Source: CAYZXL01 sp964482435
GTDB taxonomy: Bacteria > Auribacterota > JABMQX01
Assembly (NCBI GenBank): GCA_964482435.1
Contig: CAYZXL010000003.1
Coordinates: 1 to 64,000, forward strand
Length of the DNA: 64,000 nucleotides
Reading direction: 5' to 3'
The notes beneath the pieces are model-generated. The model was given only the letters and a program-made list of their open reading frames with translations, did no database searches and was not told where the DNA came from. Position 1 is the stretch's first letter. Each line of letters opens with the position of its first letter. This document shows positions 43,243 to 52,464 of the stretch, piece by piece. The position numbers and the translations under genes were made by a program.

Positions 43243-44109
43243 CTACGCGCATCTCACTTCTGCGCTCGCCCGACCGAGCAAGCCGTCCCCCAGAACGATG
43301 TGCTCGACCCGTCGCCAGTCCTTCCCGAGCAGGTCGCATCCGACCCTATCCGCCGCCACCACGTCGAAACTCGCGGCGATTTTTCCAACCGGGGGGTCGC
43401 ACTCCGGCCCCCACAGATGCGCTGTCGCCATCCCCACCGCGGCGTCAATCAGCGTCAGGTCCGGCCTCCTGAACTTGTTTATTTCAAATATAGCCCGGTG
43501 GAGCCTTGCGTGCAGCGCCCACTTTTTGTAATGCCCGCCGACACCGTAAAACCTCTCCGGGGCGACACCCATCATGTTCTTCATCCCAAGCGTGACTTCG
43601 ACCATCGAATGAGCTTTCAGGACCGGGACCGAGATGAGATAGGAATCGAGCAAGACCTCCGGGAGGTGGAACCTCCTCAGAAAAGCGTTCGACTCGTCGG
43701 TCAAGGTGACGACCTCCGCGACGTTAAGGTCTTCAAGCTCCACGCCGTAGTCCTTTCTCAGGCGGTTATATCCCAGCCTGGCGAACGCTTCCGGCGTCTC
43801 GCATCCCCCGGAACCTTCTGCGACGATGACCTCGGCGGAAGAAACGTCTTTGCAGTACTTGATCAGCGCCTCGACGCATCTCACGTCCGTGGTGATAGGC
43901 GGATGGCGCGCTTCAATGAGATTGGGCTTGATGACAATCCGCCTCTGATTTGCGAGAGGCTCGGCAGCACCGATGGCGTCGAGAACCTTCGGGACAGTCT
44001 CCGAGTATGTGCTCAGGTTCCCGACCACAACGAGAGGGCGGACGGGCAGGGCTCCCTCCCGACCTGCGCGCGATTCGCGTAGTTCGTTTTGCCCGAAAAC
44101 TGGCACCAT
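43243..44109 (-). CDS. DUF362 domain protein
   Basis: A 288-residue protein of a family often annotated as iron-sulfur or uncharacterised; here no CxxC ferredoxin motif is present. It has NLSTYSETVPKVLDAIG at the N-terminus, RRIVIKPNLIEARHPPITT, VLKAHSMVEVTLGMKNMMGV and a final DRVGCDLLGKDW, the typical DUF362 layout. The start is ATG 44109 with AAGGAGGA just upstream on the minus strand; an earlier ATG (44139) would add ten residues without a good ribosome binding site. It stands alone between two inverted repeats. Confidence 0.82.
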   Translation of the reverse strand: MVPVFGQNELRESRAGREGALPVRPLVVVGNLSTYSETVPKVLDAIGAAEPLANQRRIVIKPNLIEARHPPITTDVRCVEALIKYCKDVSSAEVIVAEGSGGCETPEAFARLGYNRLRKDYGVELEDLNVAEVVTLTDESNAFLRRFHLPEVLLDSYLISVPVLKAHSMVEVTLGMKNMMGVAPERFYGVGGHYKKWALHARLHRAIFEINKFRRPDLTLIDAAVGMATAHLWGPECDPPVGKIAASFDVVAADRVGCDLLGKDWRRVEHIVLGDGLLGRASAEVRCA

Positions 44110-44299
44110 CGCTTCCTCCTTCGTCGGAAACTTCTTCATGAGTATGGACGCCCAACGACGACGATGTCAATCGAATTGGCCAAAAGGGGGTACGCCTCGG
44201 CCATTCGCGGGAGGAGGTGGCAGCGAGCACATGGGATCCCCGGCGTGCATCTATGATGAGGCGTTACAACCCTACGTAGTGGTTCACTGATGGGGGGCA

Positions 44300-44412
44300 G
44301 AGCTCGAAGAGAGGAAGCGAGGAGTTGGACACGATAACAGGATGGACCGGATAATCCCGAAAATCGTGTTAATCCCGCCGGACATTCCTCCGGGCGCTCT
44401 GCGTTCTCTGCG
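44300..44412. repeat. Dispersed repeat, right arm flanking the DUF362 gene
   Basis: Reverse-complement counterpart of 43066-43180, with GATAACAGGATGGACCGGAT, GTTAATCCC and GCGTTCTCTGCGGTGAG. Together the arms bracket a 1.35-kb segment holding one gene. Confidence 0.65.
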
Positions 44413-44554
44413 GTGAGTTCCTGCCGTGCCTGAGGAGTAACAATCCCACGTCAAATTAAGTTGCCCCGCCGAGATAGAGGTGGTATAGGTAATCACGCCC
44501 GAAAACTCGGGTCAATCGCCCGAGGAGAATCGAAGGAACATTCCCAACAACTTG

Positions 44555-45175
44555 ATGACCGAATTCACAATGCAGCCCACTGATTCACGGCATCGGAAAA
44601 ACGGATTTCGCCTCGTCCAGACCCTTACGCTTCTAAGGCTTCCTCTCGCGGCAGCCTTTGCGGGGGTTTTGCTCAGCTCCCATTTATCCCACTCGGCCCT
44701 CATCGTTTCCACAGTCCTCCTTGGTCTTCTCGAACTGACCGACCTTTTCGACGGCATCCTCGCACGGAAGATCGGAGTAGTAAGCGAATGGGGCGCGATG
44801 CTTGACCCCTATTCCGATAGCATATCCCGACTCACTGTTTACTGGGCGCTGGCTTACCGCGGCCTGGCATTGGCACTGGTTCCTCTGGTGATGGCGTGCC
44901 GAGACGTCACTGTGGCTTACTGCCGGATTATTCTGACGCGTCGGGGGCGGTCTGTCTCCGCGAAGTTGAGCGGGAAAATCAAGGCTCAGGTTCAAGCCAT
45001 CGGGTCCATTTTTATTCTTCTCGGCCCGTTCTACTGGGCGCACGTCGGCAGGTGGACTATCCCTGCATTGTCATGGTTTGTCGTTGCAGTTACCCTGGCG
45101 TCAGCGATCGAGTATGTCGCCGCAGCGGTCTCCGCCTCGAAAGCGACTGAAGCGGAACGAAATGTGGTTGAATGA
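44555..45175 (+). CDS. CDP-alcohol phosphatidyltransferase family protein
   Basis: A 206-residue integral membrane enzyme that joins a CDP-alcohol to another alcohol in phospholipid synthesis. The signature D-x2-DG-x2-AR-x8-G-x3-D-x3-D is intact in DLFDGILARK followed by GAMLDPYSDS (about 65-90). About five hydrophobic segments surround it. The donor and acceptor cannot be told; PgsA-like (glycerol-phosphate) is one option. The start is ATG 44555 (TTG 44552 possible), with GAAGGAA far upstream. Confidence 0.85.
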   Translation: MTEFTMQPTDSRHRKNGFRLVQTLTLLRLPLAAAFAGVLLSSHLSHSALIVSTVLLGLLELTDLFDGILARKIGVVSEWGAMLDPYSDSISRLTVYWALAYRGLALALVPLVMACRDVTVAYCRIILTRRGRSVSAKLSGKIKAQVQAIGSIFILLGPFYWAHVGRWTIPALSWFVVAVTLASAIEYVAAAVSASKATEAERNVVE

Positions 45176-45268
45176 GTCACCAAACGCCTTGACGCGGTTA
45201 CTCGGTAGCGCGCCCCACTTCAACGGTCCGAAGCGCACGATGTCAACCCACATAATCGAGGAGAAGCA

Positions 45269-46387
45269 ATGCTGGCAAGAAGAGCCGGGCAGATTGATTC
45301 ATCCGGAATACGCAAGGTCTTCGACCTCGGGCAGAAGTTGAAGAACCCGATCAACCTCAGCATCGGCCAGCCGGATTTCGACCTTCCCCCGGAGCTAAAA
45401 AACGAAGCGAAGAAGTGGATTGACGACGGCTTCAGCGGATATACCGTGACGCAGGGGACTCAGGAGCTGCGCGACAAAATACGCGAAAAGTATCGCAAGC
45501 AGGGAATCGAATTTGAAGACATAATGATTACCTGCGGGGTATCCGGGGGTTTGGTTCTCGCCGCAATGGTTCTCTTCGAGCAGGGAGATGAAGTCCTGAT
45601 TCCCGACCCGTACTTCGTCATGTACAAGCACCTCGTCAGGTTAATGGGCGCCACGCCCGTTTACATAGACACGTACCCCCATTTTCGACTCAAAGCCGAA
45701 CACCTTGACGGGCGAGTTACACGTCGAACTAAAGCCCTGATGGTGAATTCCCCTGCCAACCCGACCGGGATTTCTCTCACCGAAACGGAGCAAAAGGAAA
45801 TTGCGGACTTCGCCGGAAAGCACGATTTGCTCATCATCTTCGACGAGATTTACGAAACGTTCAACTACGACCATCCTCACGCAAATATCGCCAGATTCCA
45901 CCCGAACACGCTGATTCTCCACGGCTTCTCCAAATCCCACGCCATGACGGGCTGGCGCCTCGGATTCGCCGCGGGACCACGAGAGATCGTCACCGAAATG
46001 ATAAAAATCCAGCAATACTCGTTCGTATGTGCGCCATCCATCGCTCAAAAGATGGGGCTGGCGGCTCTCGACTTGCCGCCCGGCAAATATACTGCGGGCT
46101 ATCGGCGGAAAAGGGACCTCGTTTACGAGGGCTTGAAAGAGAGGTTCAACGTCGTCAAGCCCGACGGCGCCTTCTACATCTTCCCCGAAGCCCCGGGTGG
46201 TGACGGGGAGGAGTTTGTCCGAAGGGCGATTGAAAACAACGTTCTGGTTATACCTGGTAATGTTTTCTCGGAGAAAAACACCCATTTCCGGATTTCCTTC
46301 GCCGCCGCCGATGATGTCCTCCAAAAAGGAGTGGATGTACTGAACTCTCTCGCTGAGGAGTATCCTCCGAATGAACGCGGGGAATAG
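45269..46387 (+). CDS. Class I/II pyridoxal-phosphate aminotransferase
   Basis: A 372-residue AspC-like aminotransferase. NLSIGQPDFDLPPEL, YTVTQGTQELRDKI, NSPANPTGI, DEIYETFNYD (PLP-ring Asp) and SKSHAMTGWRLGF (Schiff-base Lys) are all present, as is the C-terminal Arg region HFRISFAA. The substrate may be aspartate or an aromatic amino acid; the sequence alone does not decide. The last 17 nt overlap the DUF192 gene. Confidence 0.9.
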   Translation: MLARRAGQIDSSGIRKVFDLGQKLKNPINLSIGQPDFDLPPELKNEAKKWIDDGFSGYTVTQGTQELRDKIREKYRKQGIEFEDIMITCGVSGGLVLAAMVLFEQGDEVLIPDPYFVMYKHLVRLMGATPVYIDTYPHFRLKAEHLDGRVTRRTKALMVNSPANPTGISLTETEQKEIADFAGKHDLLIIFDEIYETFNYDHPHANIARFHPNTLILHGFSKSHAMTGWRLGFAAGPREIVTEMIKIQQYSFVCAPSIAQKMGLAALDLPPGKYTAGYRRKRDLVYEGLKERFNVVKPDGAFYIFPEAPGGDGEEFVRRAIENNVLVIPGNVFSEKNTHFRISFAAADDVLQKGVDVLNSLAEEYPPNERGE

Positions 46388-46859
46388 ACCGGGCAGCTGG
46401 ACACTGCGGCGGGTGGTGACCCTGGCGGTGACGGCGACACTTTCGGTGATTTTGCCCGGATGCCGGAAGGAAAGCCCCCGCGAGAGATGGACAAAGCTGC
46501 CTGCGGAACTTCAGGTCGAGATCGCAAAGACTCCCGAGCAGAGAGAAAGAGGATTGATGTTCCGCCAGGGCCTCCCGAAGAATGAGGGGATGTATTTTGT
46601 TTTCGAGGAGGAGCAGCAGCTCTCTTTTTATATGCGCGATACAAGAATCCCACTAAGCATCGCTTTCATCACGAGCGAAGGCATAATCGAATCCATCAAG
46701 GACATGATTCCTCTCGACGAGCGATCGGTCCCTTCAACAGGCCCGGCTCAGTTCGCGCTGGAGGTCAACCGCGGGTGGTTCGACGAAAACGGCATACGTT
46801 CGGGAGACAGGGCTGTCCTCAAAGAAAATCGGGTCCTGTTTTTCCGGAAAACCGAATGA
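46371..46859 (+). CDS. DUF192 lipoprotein
   Basis: A 162-residue exported protein. The N-terminus is a lipoprotein signal (LAVTATLSVILPGC, lipobox Cys near residue 31). The core has TPEQRERGLMFRQGLPKNEGM, FYMRDTRIPLSIAFI, the MIPLDE segment and FALEVNRGWFDENGI, the DUF192 pattern. Function unknown. It overlaps the aminotransferase by 17 nt in another frame and so is probably cotranslated. Confidence 0.85.
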   Translation: MNAGNRPGSWTLRRVVTLAVTATLSVILPGCRKESPRERWTKLPAELQVEIAKTPEQRERGLMFRQGLPKNEGMYFVFEEEQQLSFYMRDTRIPLSIAFITSEGIIESIKDMIPLDERSVPSTGPAQFALEVNRGWFDENGIRSGDRAVLKENRVLFFRKTE

Positions 46860-46968
46860 GAACATTTCTCGGCTCGCCGAGGCCGCGGTTGGACAACCGT
46901 GCAGAACCGCGACGAAGAGCCGGGGGCAGTGAGCCGGCGACACTGACTCTCAGATACAGGAGGCAGCG

Positions 46969-48507
46969 ATGAACAACAGCAAGCAAAAGCGTTCGATCAC
47001 TCGACGCCAGTTTCTTCACGACCTCTCGTTGGCAGCAGGCGCCGCGGCAGCAGGCGGCGGTTTGCCGCTTCAGTCCGCGAGCGGTCAAAAAACCGTCCTC
47101 CGCTCACCCAAAGCTCGCAAAGGCTCACGGCTAAACTTCATCTACATCGGCACGGACACCTGGCGGGCAGACTACCTCGGCTGCTACGGCAATCCGACCA
47201 TCAAGACTCCATACCTCGACCAGTTCGCGAAAGAAAGCGTCCTTTTCACGAACGTCTATGCCGATGGGCTTCCGACGATTCCTCACCGCCGCGTGATTTA
47301 CACCGGCCGGAGCATCCTTCCGTTCAAGAAGCACGGTAGCTGGCGTCCGCTTTTCCCTGAAGACGTTACCTTCGCCGAGACTCTCAATCGTGCTGGCTAC
47401 ACCTCCGGACTGATTGCCGATTGCTATCACCTCTTCAAGCCCGACATGAATTTCCACAGGGGCTTCGACTCGTGGGAATGGGTCAGAGGCCAGGAGTTCG
47501 ACATGTGGCACTCCGGCCCGAAGGAAAAATTCGACGCCAGAAACTATCTGCCAAAGCATCTCTGGGAGGAAGACCGATACAAGGACGGACAGAATCCAAG
47601 GGTCGTTCAGTATCTTCTCAACACGCAAGACCGCCGCTCCGAAGACGACTATTTCTGCGCGCGAACCTGCCGCCTCGCCATGCGCTGGCTCGAGCGCAAC
47701 CTCGCAAGCAAGCCATTCATGCTCTGGCTGGAAATGTTTGACCCGCACGAGCCCTGGGACGCCCCCAGGCGATTTCAGGAAATGTATTACGATAAATATC
47801 CCGTCGAGAGATTCCTCTTCGGCTACGGCGTGGACAAGGAACGGCTCAAGCCCGAAGACCTCCCTGCCCTCAAAGGACTCTACTCCGCCGAAGTCACTTT
47901 TTCCGACCTGTGGATTGGCCGCCTCCTGGGCAGAATCCGCGACCTCGGACTGCTGGATGACACAATCATCGTCTTCAGCACCGACCACGGCACTCACCTC
48001 GGCGAGCAGGGCTGCGTCCAGAAAACCCCCGGCTTCCTCAACTCCCTCGTCGCCCGGCTTCCTCTCATCGTTCACCATCCGGACACGACCTCCTTCGCCG
48101 GGAAGAGAGTGGACGCGCTGATTTCCGCCGCGGATTATATGCCGACATTCCTCGACCTTCTCGGAGTGAAAGGCCCCGTTGACCGAATGACCGGAAAGAG
48201 CTTCTCTCCCGTCGTGACCGGTGAAAAGGAAGCCATCAACGACGAGGTTTACGTCGGCTTCGGCACCTTCGCCGCAATCCGGACACGAGACTGGCATTAT
48301 TTTCAGAACCTCAAGACCGTTGTCGCACCCGGTTCCACACCTGCGGAATACGACTTCCGAAAAGCGATGACCGCCCCCGGCCGCGGCCAGGGACCTGCCC
48401 TATACGATCTTAAAAAGGACCGCGGCGAGACGAAGAACGTTGTCGAGGAACATCCGGAAGTTGTGGCGGAGCTGAGGGAGAGGCTCGCCGGCCGATTCGA
48501 GGTCTAA
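46969..48507 (+). CDS. Tat-exported sulfatase-family hydrolase with Thr nucleophile
   Basis: A 512-residue alkaline-phosphatase-superfamily enzyme. The signal TRRQFLHDLSLAAGAAAAGG is a twin-arginine type. Metal ligands include D63 of GTDTWRAD and D339-H340 of FSTDHGTHLG. The sulfatase signature C/S-x-P-x-R is T103-I-P-H-R107: the residue normally converted to formylglycine is Thr. That rules out classical sulfatase chemistry and resembles Thr-nucleophile phosphodiesterases, so phosphoester hydrolysis is likelier than sulfate release. A broken paralogue lies at 52465. Confidence 0.85.
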   Translation: MNNSKQKRSITRRQFLHDLSLAAGAAAAGGGLPLQSASGQKTVLRSPKARKGSRLNFIYIGTDTWRADYLGCYGNPTIKTPYLDQFAKESVLFTNVYADGLPTIPHRRVIYTGRSILPFKKHGSWRPLFPEDVTFAETLNRAGYTSGLIADCYHLFKPDMNFHRGFDSWEWVRGQEFDMWHSGPKEKFDARNYLPKHLWEEDRYKDGQNPRVVQYLLNTQDRRSEDDYFCARTCRLAMRWLERNLASKPFMLWLEMFDPHEPWDAPRRFQEMYYDKYPVERFLFGYGVDKERLKPEDLPALKGLYSAEVTFSDLWIGRLLGRIRDLGLLDDTIIVFSTDHGTHLGEQGCVQKTPGFLNSLVARLPLIVHHPDTTSFAGKRVDALISAADYMPTFLDLLGVKGPVDRMTGKSFSPVVTGEKEAINDEVYVGFGTFAAIRTRDWHYFQNLKTVVAPGSTPAEYDFRKAMTAPGRGQGPALYDLKKDRGETKNVVEEHPEVVAELRERLAGRFEV

Positions 48508-48574
48508 CTTTGCCGGACGAGGCACCGGCGCGGCAGTTTCGGTCTTGGGGCAACGGACTGTCGTGCATCGTGGC

Positions 48575-48658
48575 GCCACGCCTCTGGCGTGGCCGGTGAC
48601 CCGTCATTGGCAGGATGCCCATGCCAGCCGGCGGGCGTAACGCAGCCGCGCCCAGGGC
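48575..48658. repeat. Cluster of short GC hairpins
   Basis: GCCACGCC-TCT-GGCGTGGC (48575-48593) is a perfect 8-bp stem. A TGGCAGGATGCCCATGCCA hairpin and GGGCGTAACGCAGCCGCGCC (about 48636-48655) follow. The last part recalls the ends of the MITE-like repeats (GGCGTTAC then CAGCCGCACCC), so this may be a third, degraded copy. Confidence 0.45.
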
Positions 48659-48668
48659 AAATAATCGC

Positions 48669-48695
48669 TTGACAAAGCGGGGCCTCCGCGACACT
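48669..48695 (+). promoter_or_regulatory. Weak candidate promoter before the esterase-TSP3 gene
   Basis: TTGACA (48669-48674) is a perfect -35, but the best -10 (GACACT, 48690-48695) is poor and the spacing 15 bp. Confidence 0.25.
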
Positions 48696-48800
48696 CTTGA
48701 CCTGAAAGCGCGGCGCTTGTAACGGCAGTTGCGGTGGCGGCTGCCCGCGGACTCGTCCGCGAAAGGCCCTAAGGAACCTTTAATCGAGGAGAGAGGAAAA

Positions 48801-51800
48801 ATGACGGGAGAAAGGATCTCAAGAACATCGGTTGTTCGTCTGGCCCTTCTGGCGGCGGCAATTCTCGTCTTCTTTCCCACAGGCGCTTTCGGTGCCGCCA
48901 CGATGGAGTCGTACATCTCCGAGGTTGATGGCTCGGAGCAACCGTTCGGGCTTTACATTCCCCAAAATTTCGATCCGAACGTCCCGCACGCGGTGGTTCT
49001 CCACTTCAACGTCGGCAGCGGCAGGGCAAATGCGAGCTTTCCGATGTTTCCCTATGCCGACGCGAACGGTTGGATCCTGGCCAACCCCGACACGCGTGGC
49101 CAGAACAACTTCCTAGGGGTCGCCCTGCGGGATATTCGGGACGTCCTGAAGGAGCTCCGGGATAGATACCCGAATGGGATTGACGAAAACAGAATCTACC
49201 TGGAGGGGTGCTCACGGGGGGCCATAGGTTCCTACGTGTTCGGCTTCCTGTATCCCGACCTTTGCGCCGGGGTAGCGGGGGTAGACGGCGCGTACAACCT
49301 CTATAGGTTTTACCAAGAATGGCATAGTCCGGCCGGCAAACCGGACGAAGTGGACCCCCGGACCGAAGCTCTTCTTAAGGGCCTCTCTGCCCTCTACGTT
49401 GCGGAAAACGCGAACAACCTGAACCTGTACCTGGGCGTTGACACGAACGACGGGACCTGTAACCCGATATACACATACGAACTGCGCGACCGATTGAATC
49501 AGCTGGGCTACGACCATTCTTACCATGCCTTCGCGGGGGGCCATTGCAGCGGTTACGACCTCTCGGAGATTTACCAGTTTTTCTCCGGAAAAGTCAGAAA
49601 CCCCAATCCGGAACATGTTATTCTGAAGGCCAACCAGTTGAAGTTCGGGTCTGCCTACTGGGTGCGGATGGAGCGCTTGGAGAAGAAAATGGCCACCGAC
49701 CAGTTTGGGCTGATTGAGGCGACGGTCACCGGAAAGCAGAAAGATAGAGTAGAGGTAACCGCGAGCGGTCTTGTTCAATTTACCCTGTTCCTGACGCCGG
49801 AGCTTATGGAAGTGCCCCAGTTGAGCGTCCTTGTAAACGGCGAGGCCGTCTATGCTGGGCCGCCGCAAGAAATCACGGTATCCGCATCCCTGGATGAATC
49901 CGGAAATATCGTGGGCTGGTCCACGAATGATACTCTTCCGCGCGGGCTGAGGAAGACGGCTCAGGTCGAAGGGCCAATCAGCGACGCCTACGTTTCGAAA
50001 TTTCTGCTGGTTGTCGGGACAATCTCCAAGCCCGATACACCCGCGAATCGCGCAGAGGCGTTTCAGTTCGCCTCGGACTGGAACCTCCGGAATCAGGCGA
50101 ACATTTCGCCGGTCGAAGATACGTCCATCACCGAGGATCGCATCGCATCCAGCAATTTGATCCTCTTCGGGACGGCCGACTCGAACTCAATAATCAACGC
50201 CATCCATGATTCGCTTCCCATTCGCATCTGGCGAAATCGCATCGTGGCCGGGGCGAACGAGTATCTGGGAGACAATTACGGTCTTTACATGATCTTCCCC
50301 AATCCCCTGAATCCAGAGCGATATGTCGTGATAAGCCACGGAGCAATCCCTGGCTGGTGTCATCCAACGGATGTAATCGCACTCTCGCTTCTGTGGCCGG
50401 ACTACGTCGTCTTTGACATGAACACAGTCCCCCGCGCAGCGGTCAGTGCATCACCCTTTGGCGAGCCAATGTTCTATCATCCGGACGCATGGGTGGAGGC
50501 GGGATACTTCGATCAGTACTGGCGGCTGGACAATGACGGGGATGGCCTCGATGACGCCTGGGAAAAGGATATCATTGATGCTGATCCCGCGGACGGGATC
50601 ACAAGCCTCGAGGATGTAACTCCCGGGGACGACCTCGACAACGATGGGTTGACCAACCTCCAAGAACAGGCTGCCGGAACTCATCCTACAAACAAAGATT
50701 CCGACGGAGACAAGATTGCCGATGGGACGGAGGTGGGGCTCGTGTCAGCCAATCCCCTCGATACAGATGGCGATGGTGTCATAGATGCCCTCGACACCGA
50801 CAGTGATAACGACGGGATCAGTGATGATGAGGAAGACGCAAACGACAACGGCGTATGGGATGAGGGGGCAGAGACCAACTGGCGCAGCTCTGATACAGAC
50901 GGGGACGGTTACACCGATGGCGATGAACTGACCCAGAACCAGAGCGACCCGCTCGATGCCGGGTCAGTTCCGCCGGACAATGACGCAGATAAGGTTTCGG
51001 ACATCAACGATCCGGACGACGACAACGATGGCTACACGGACGCTGACGAACTGACCGAGAACCAAAGCGACCCGCTCGATGAGAACTCCACCCCACCTGA
51101 TCAAGACGGGGACAAGGTCTCTGACCTCAACGACGCTTTCCCCCTGGACCCATTGGAATGGCTGGATACGGATGAGGACGGAATCGGCAACAATGCTGAC
51201 CCTGACGACGACGGTGACAACCTGACGGACGAGCAGGAGGAAGCCATAGGAACGGACCCGCTGAACGTGGACTGCGACGGAGACAAGATCGGTGATGGGG
51301 TTGAGGTAGGTGATGACCCAGCTAATCCCTTAGACACGGACAGCGATGACATCGTAGATGCTCTCGACGCAGATAGTGATAATGACGGCGTCGGCGATGA
51401 CGACGAGGACGGTAACGATAATGGGCTGTGGGATGAAGGGGCGGAGACGGACTGGCGTAACCCTGACACGGATGGCGATGGTTACGCCGACGGCGATGAG
51501 TTGACAGAGAGCCAGAGCGATCCGCTCGACCCTCAAAGCATCCCACCGGATAATGACAATGACAAGGTCTCCGATCTAAACGACCCAGACGATGATAACG
51601 ACGGCCTGACAGATCAGCAGGAGGAAGCCATAGGAACGGACCCCCTGAGCACGGACTCCGATGGAGATAAGATCGGTGATAGGGTCGAGGTAGGTAATGA
51701 TCCGGCCAATCCTTTGGACACCGACAGCGATGGCATCGTAGACGCCCTGGACCTCGATAGTGATAACGACGGCGCCAGCGATGATGATGAGGACACTAAT

Positions 51801-52343
51801 GACAATGAGCGCTGGGATATGTGGGAGACGGACTGGCGTAATCCTGACACCGATGAGGACGGCTACGCCGATGGCGATGAATTGACGCAGAACCAAAGCG
51901 ATCCGCTGAACTTCTGGGAAACACCTCCCGACAATGACAACGACAAAGTTTCCGATTTGAACGATCCGGACGATGACAACGACGGGATGCCCGACGTCTG
52001 GGAGAGCCAGTACGAAGGTCTGAACCCCCTGCTCAACGATGCGCAGGAGGACAAGGACGCCGACGGACAGACGAACATCACAGAGTACATCGCCCGCACA
52101 GACCCTTCCGACCCCTCGTCCGTCTTTTCTGTAAAGGAAATCGCTATCGAAGACGGCCAGGTTACTTTGGAGTGGGGTTCCGTACCCGGCAGAGTTTATC
52201 GCGTATGGTCCACCCTTGACCTGGCTACCTGGTTCCTGCTGTCCGAGCAGATAGCCGCGCAGGACCAGGGCAACGTTACGGAATGGACGGCTCCACCCCT
52301 CGCATCAGCGCAAGCCTATTTTCGCGTTGAGGTGTTCCCTTAA
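48801..52343 (+). CDS. Secreted esterase-like protein with thrombospondin type-3 array
   Basis: A 1180-residue exported protein. After the signal peptide (RLALLAAAILVFFPTG) comes an alpha/beta-hydrolase-like domain (about 40-270) with nucleophile motif G136-C-S138-R-G140 and a later AGGHCSG that may hold the catalytic His. An uncharacterised middle region follows (about 275-570), then a long Asp-rich array of TSP3-type repeats (DSDGDGI, DPDDDNDG, about 575-1095), expected to bind calcium and form a rigid stalk. The end (about 1110-1180) is the shared module: TLEWGSVPGRVYRVWSTLDL to AYFRVEVFP. ATG 48801 has GAGAGAGGA upstream. Confidence 0.78.
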   Translation: MTGERISRTSVVRLALLAAAILVFFPTGAFGAATMESYISEVDGSEQPFGLYIPQNFDPNVPHAVVLHFNVGSGRANASFPMFPYADANGWILANPDTRGQNNFLGVALRDIRDVLKELRDRYPNGIDENRIYLEGCSRGAIGSYVFGFLYPDLCAGVAGVDGAYNLYRFYQEWHSPAGKPDEVDPRTEALLKGLSALYVAENANNLNLYLGVDTNDGTCNPIYTYELRDRLNQLGYDHSYHAFAGGHCSGYDLSEIYQFFSGKVRNPNPEHVILKANQLKFGSAYWVRMERLEKKMATDQFGLIEATVTGKQKDRVEVTASGLVQFTLFLTPELMEVPQLSVLVNGEAVYAGPPQEITVSASLDESGNIVGWSTNDTLPRGLRKTAQVEGPISDAYVSKFLLVVGTISKPDTPANRAEAFQFASDWNLRNQANISPVEDTSITEDRIASSNLILFGTADSNSIINAIHDSLPIRIWRNRIVAGANEYLGDNYGLYMIFPNPLNPERYVVISHGAIPGWCHPTDVIALSLLWPDYVVFDMNTVPRAAVSASPFGEPMFYHPDAWVEAGYFDQYWRLDNDGDGLDDAWEKDIIDADPADGITSLEDVTPGDDLDNDGLTNLQEQAAGTHPTNKDSDGDKIADGTEVGLVSANPLDTDGDGVIDALDTDSDNDGISDDEEDANDNGVWDEGAETNWRSSDTDGDGYTDGDELTQNQSDPLDAGSVPPDNDADKVSDINDPDDDNDGYTDADELTENQSDPLDENSTPPDQDGDKVSDLNDAFPLDPLEWLDTDEDGIGNNADPDDDGDNLTDEQEEAIGTDPLNVDCDGDKIGDGVEVGDDPANPLDTDSDDIVDALDADSDNDGVGDDDEDGNDNGLWDEGAETDWRNPDTDGDGYADGDELTESQSDPLDPQSIPPDNDNDKVSDLNDPDDDNDGLTDQQEEAIGTDPLSTDSDGDKIGDRVEVGNDPANPLDTDSDGIVDALDLDSDNDGASDDDEDTNDNERWDMWETDWRNPDTDEDGYADGDELTQNQSDPLNFWETPPDNDNDKVSDLNDPDDDNDGMPDVWESQYEGLNPLLNDAQEDKDADGQTNITEYIARTDPSDPSSVFSVKEIAIEDGQVTLEWGSVPGRVYRVWSTLDLATWFLLSEQIAAQDQGNVTEWTAPPLASAQAYFRVEVFP

Positions 52344-52464
52344 GACAGAGGTTGTACGGGTTGCTCGAAGCGTGGAAGGCCGCTCCCACCTGTCATGACA
52401 GCAAGGAAAAGTGGCAGGAAGGAGGAGAAGCTACCGAGCTTTGAGGTGAGGAGGGCGCAGAAAA

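Noticed and set aside
42823..44082. 419-codon + strand frame across the repeat and DUF362
   Set aside because: Antisense to a clear DUF362 gene and passes through a non-coding repeat.
50525..52090. Regular DNA repeats considered as a CRISPR array
   Set aside because: The periodicity reflects Asp-rich TSP3 protein repeats in an open frame; there are no identical repeats with unique spacers.
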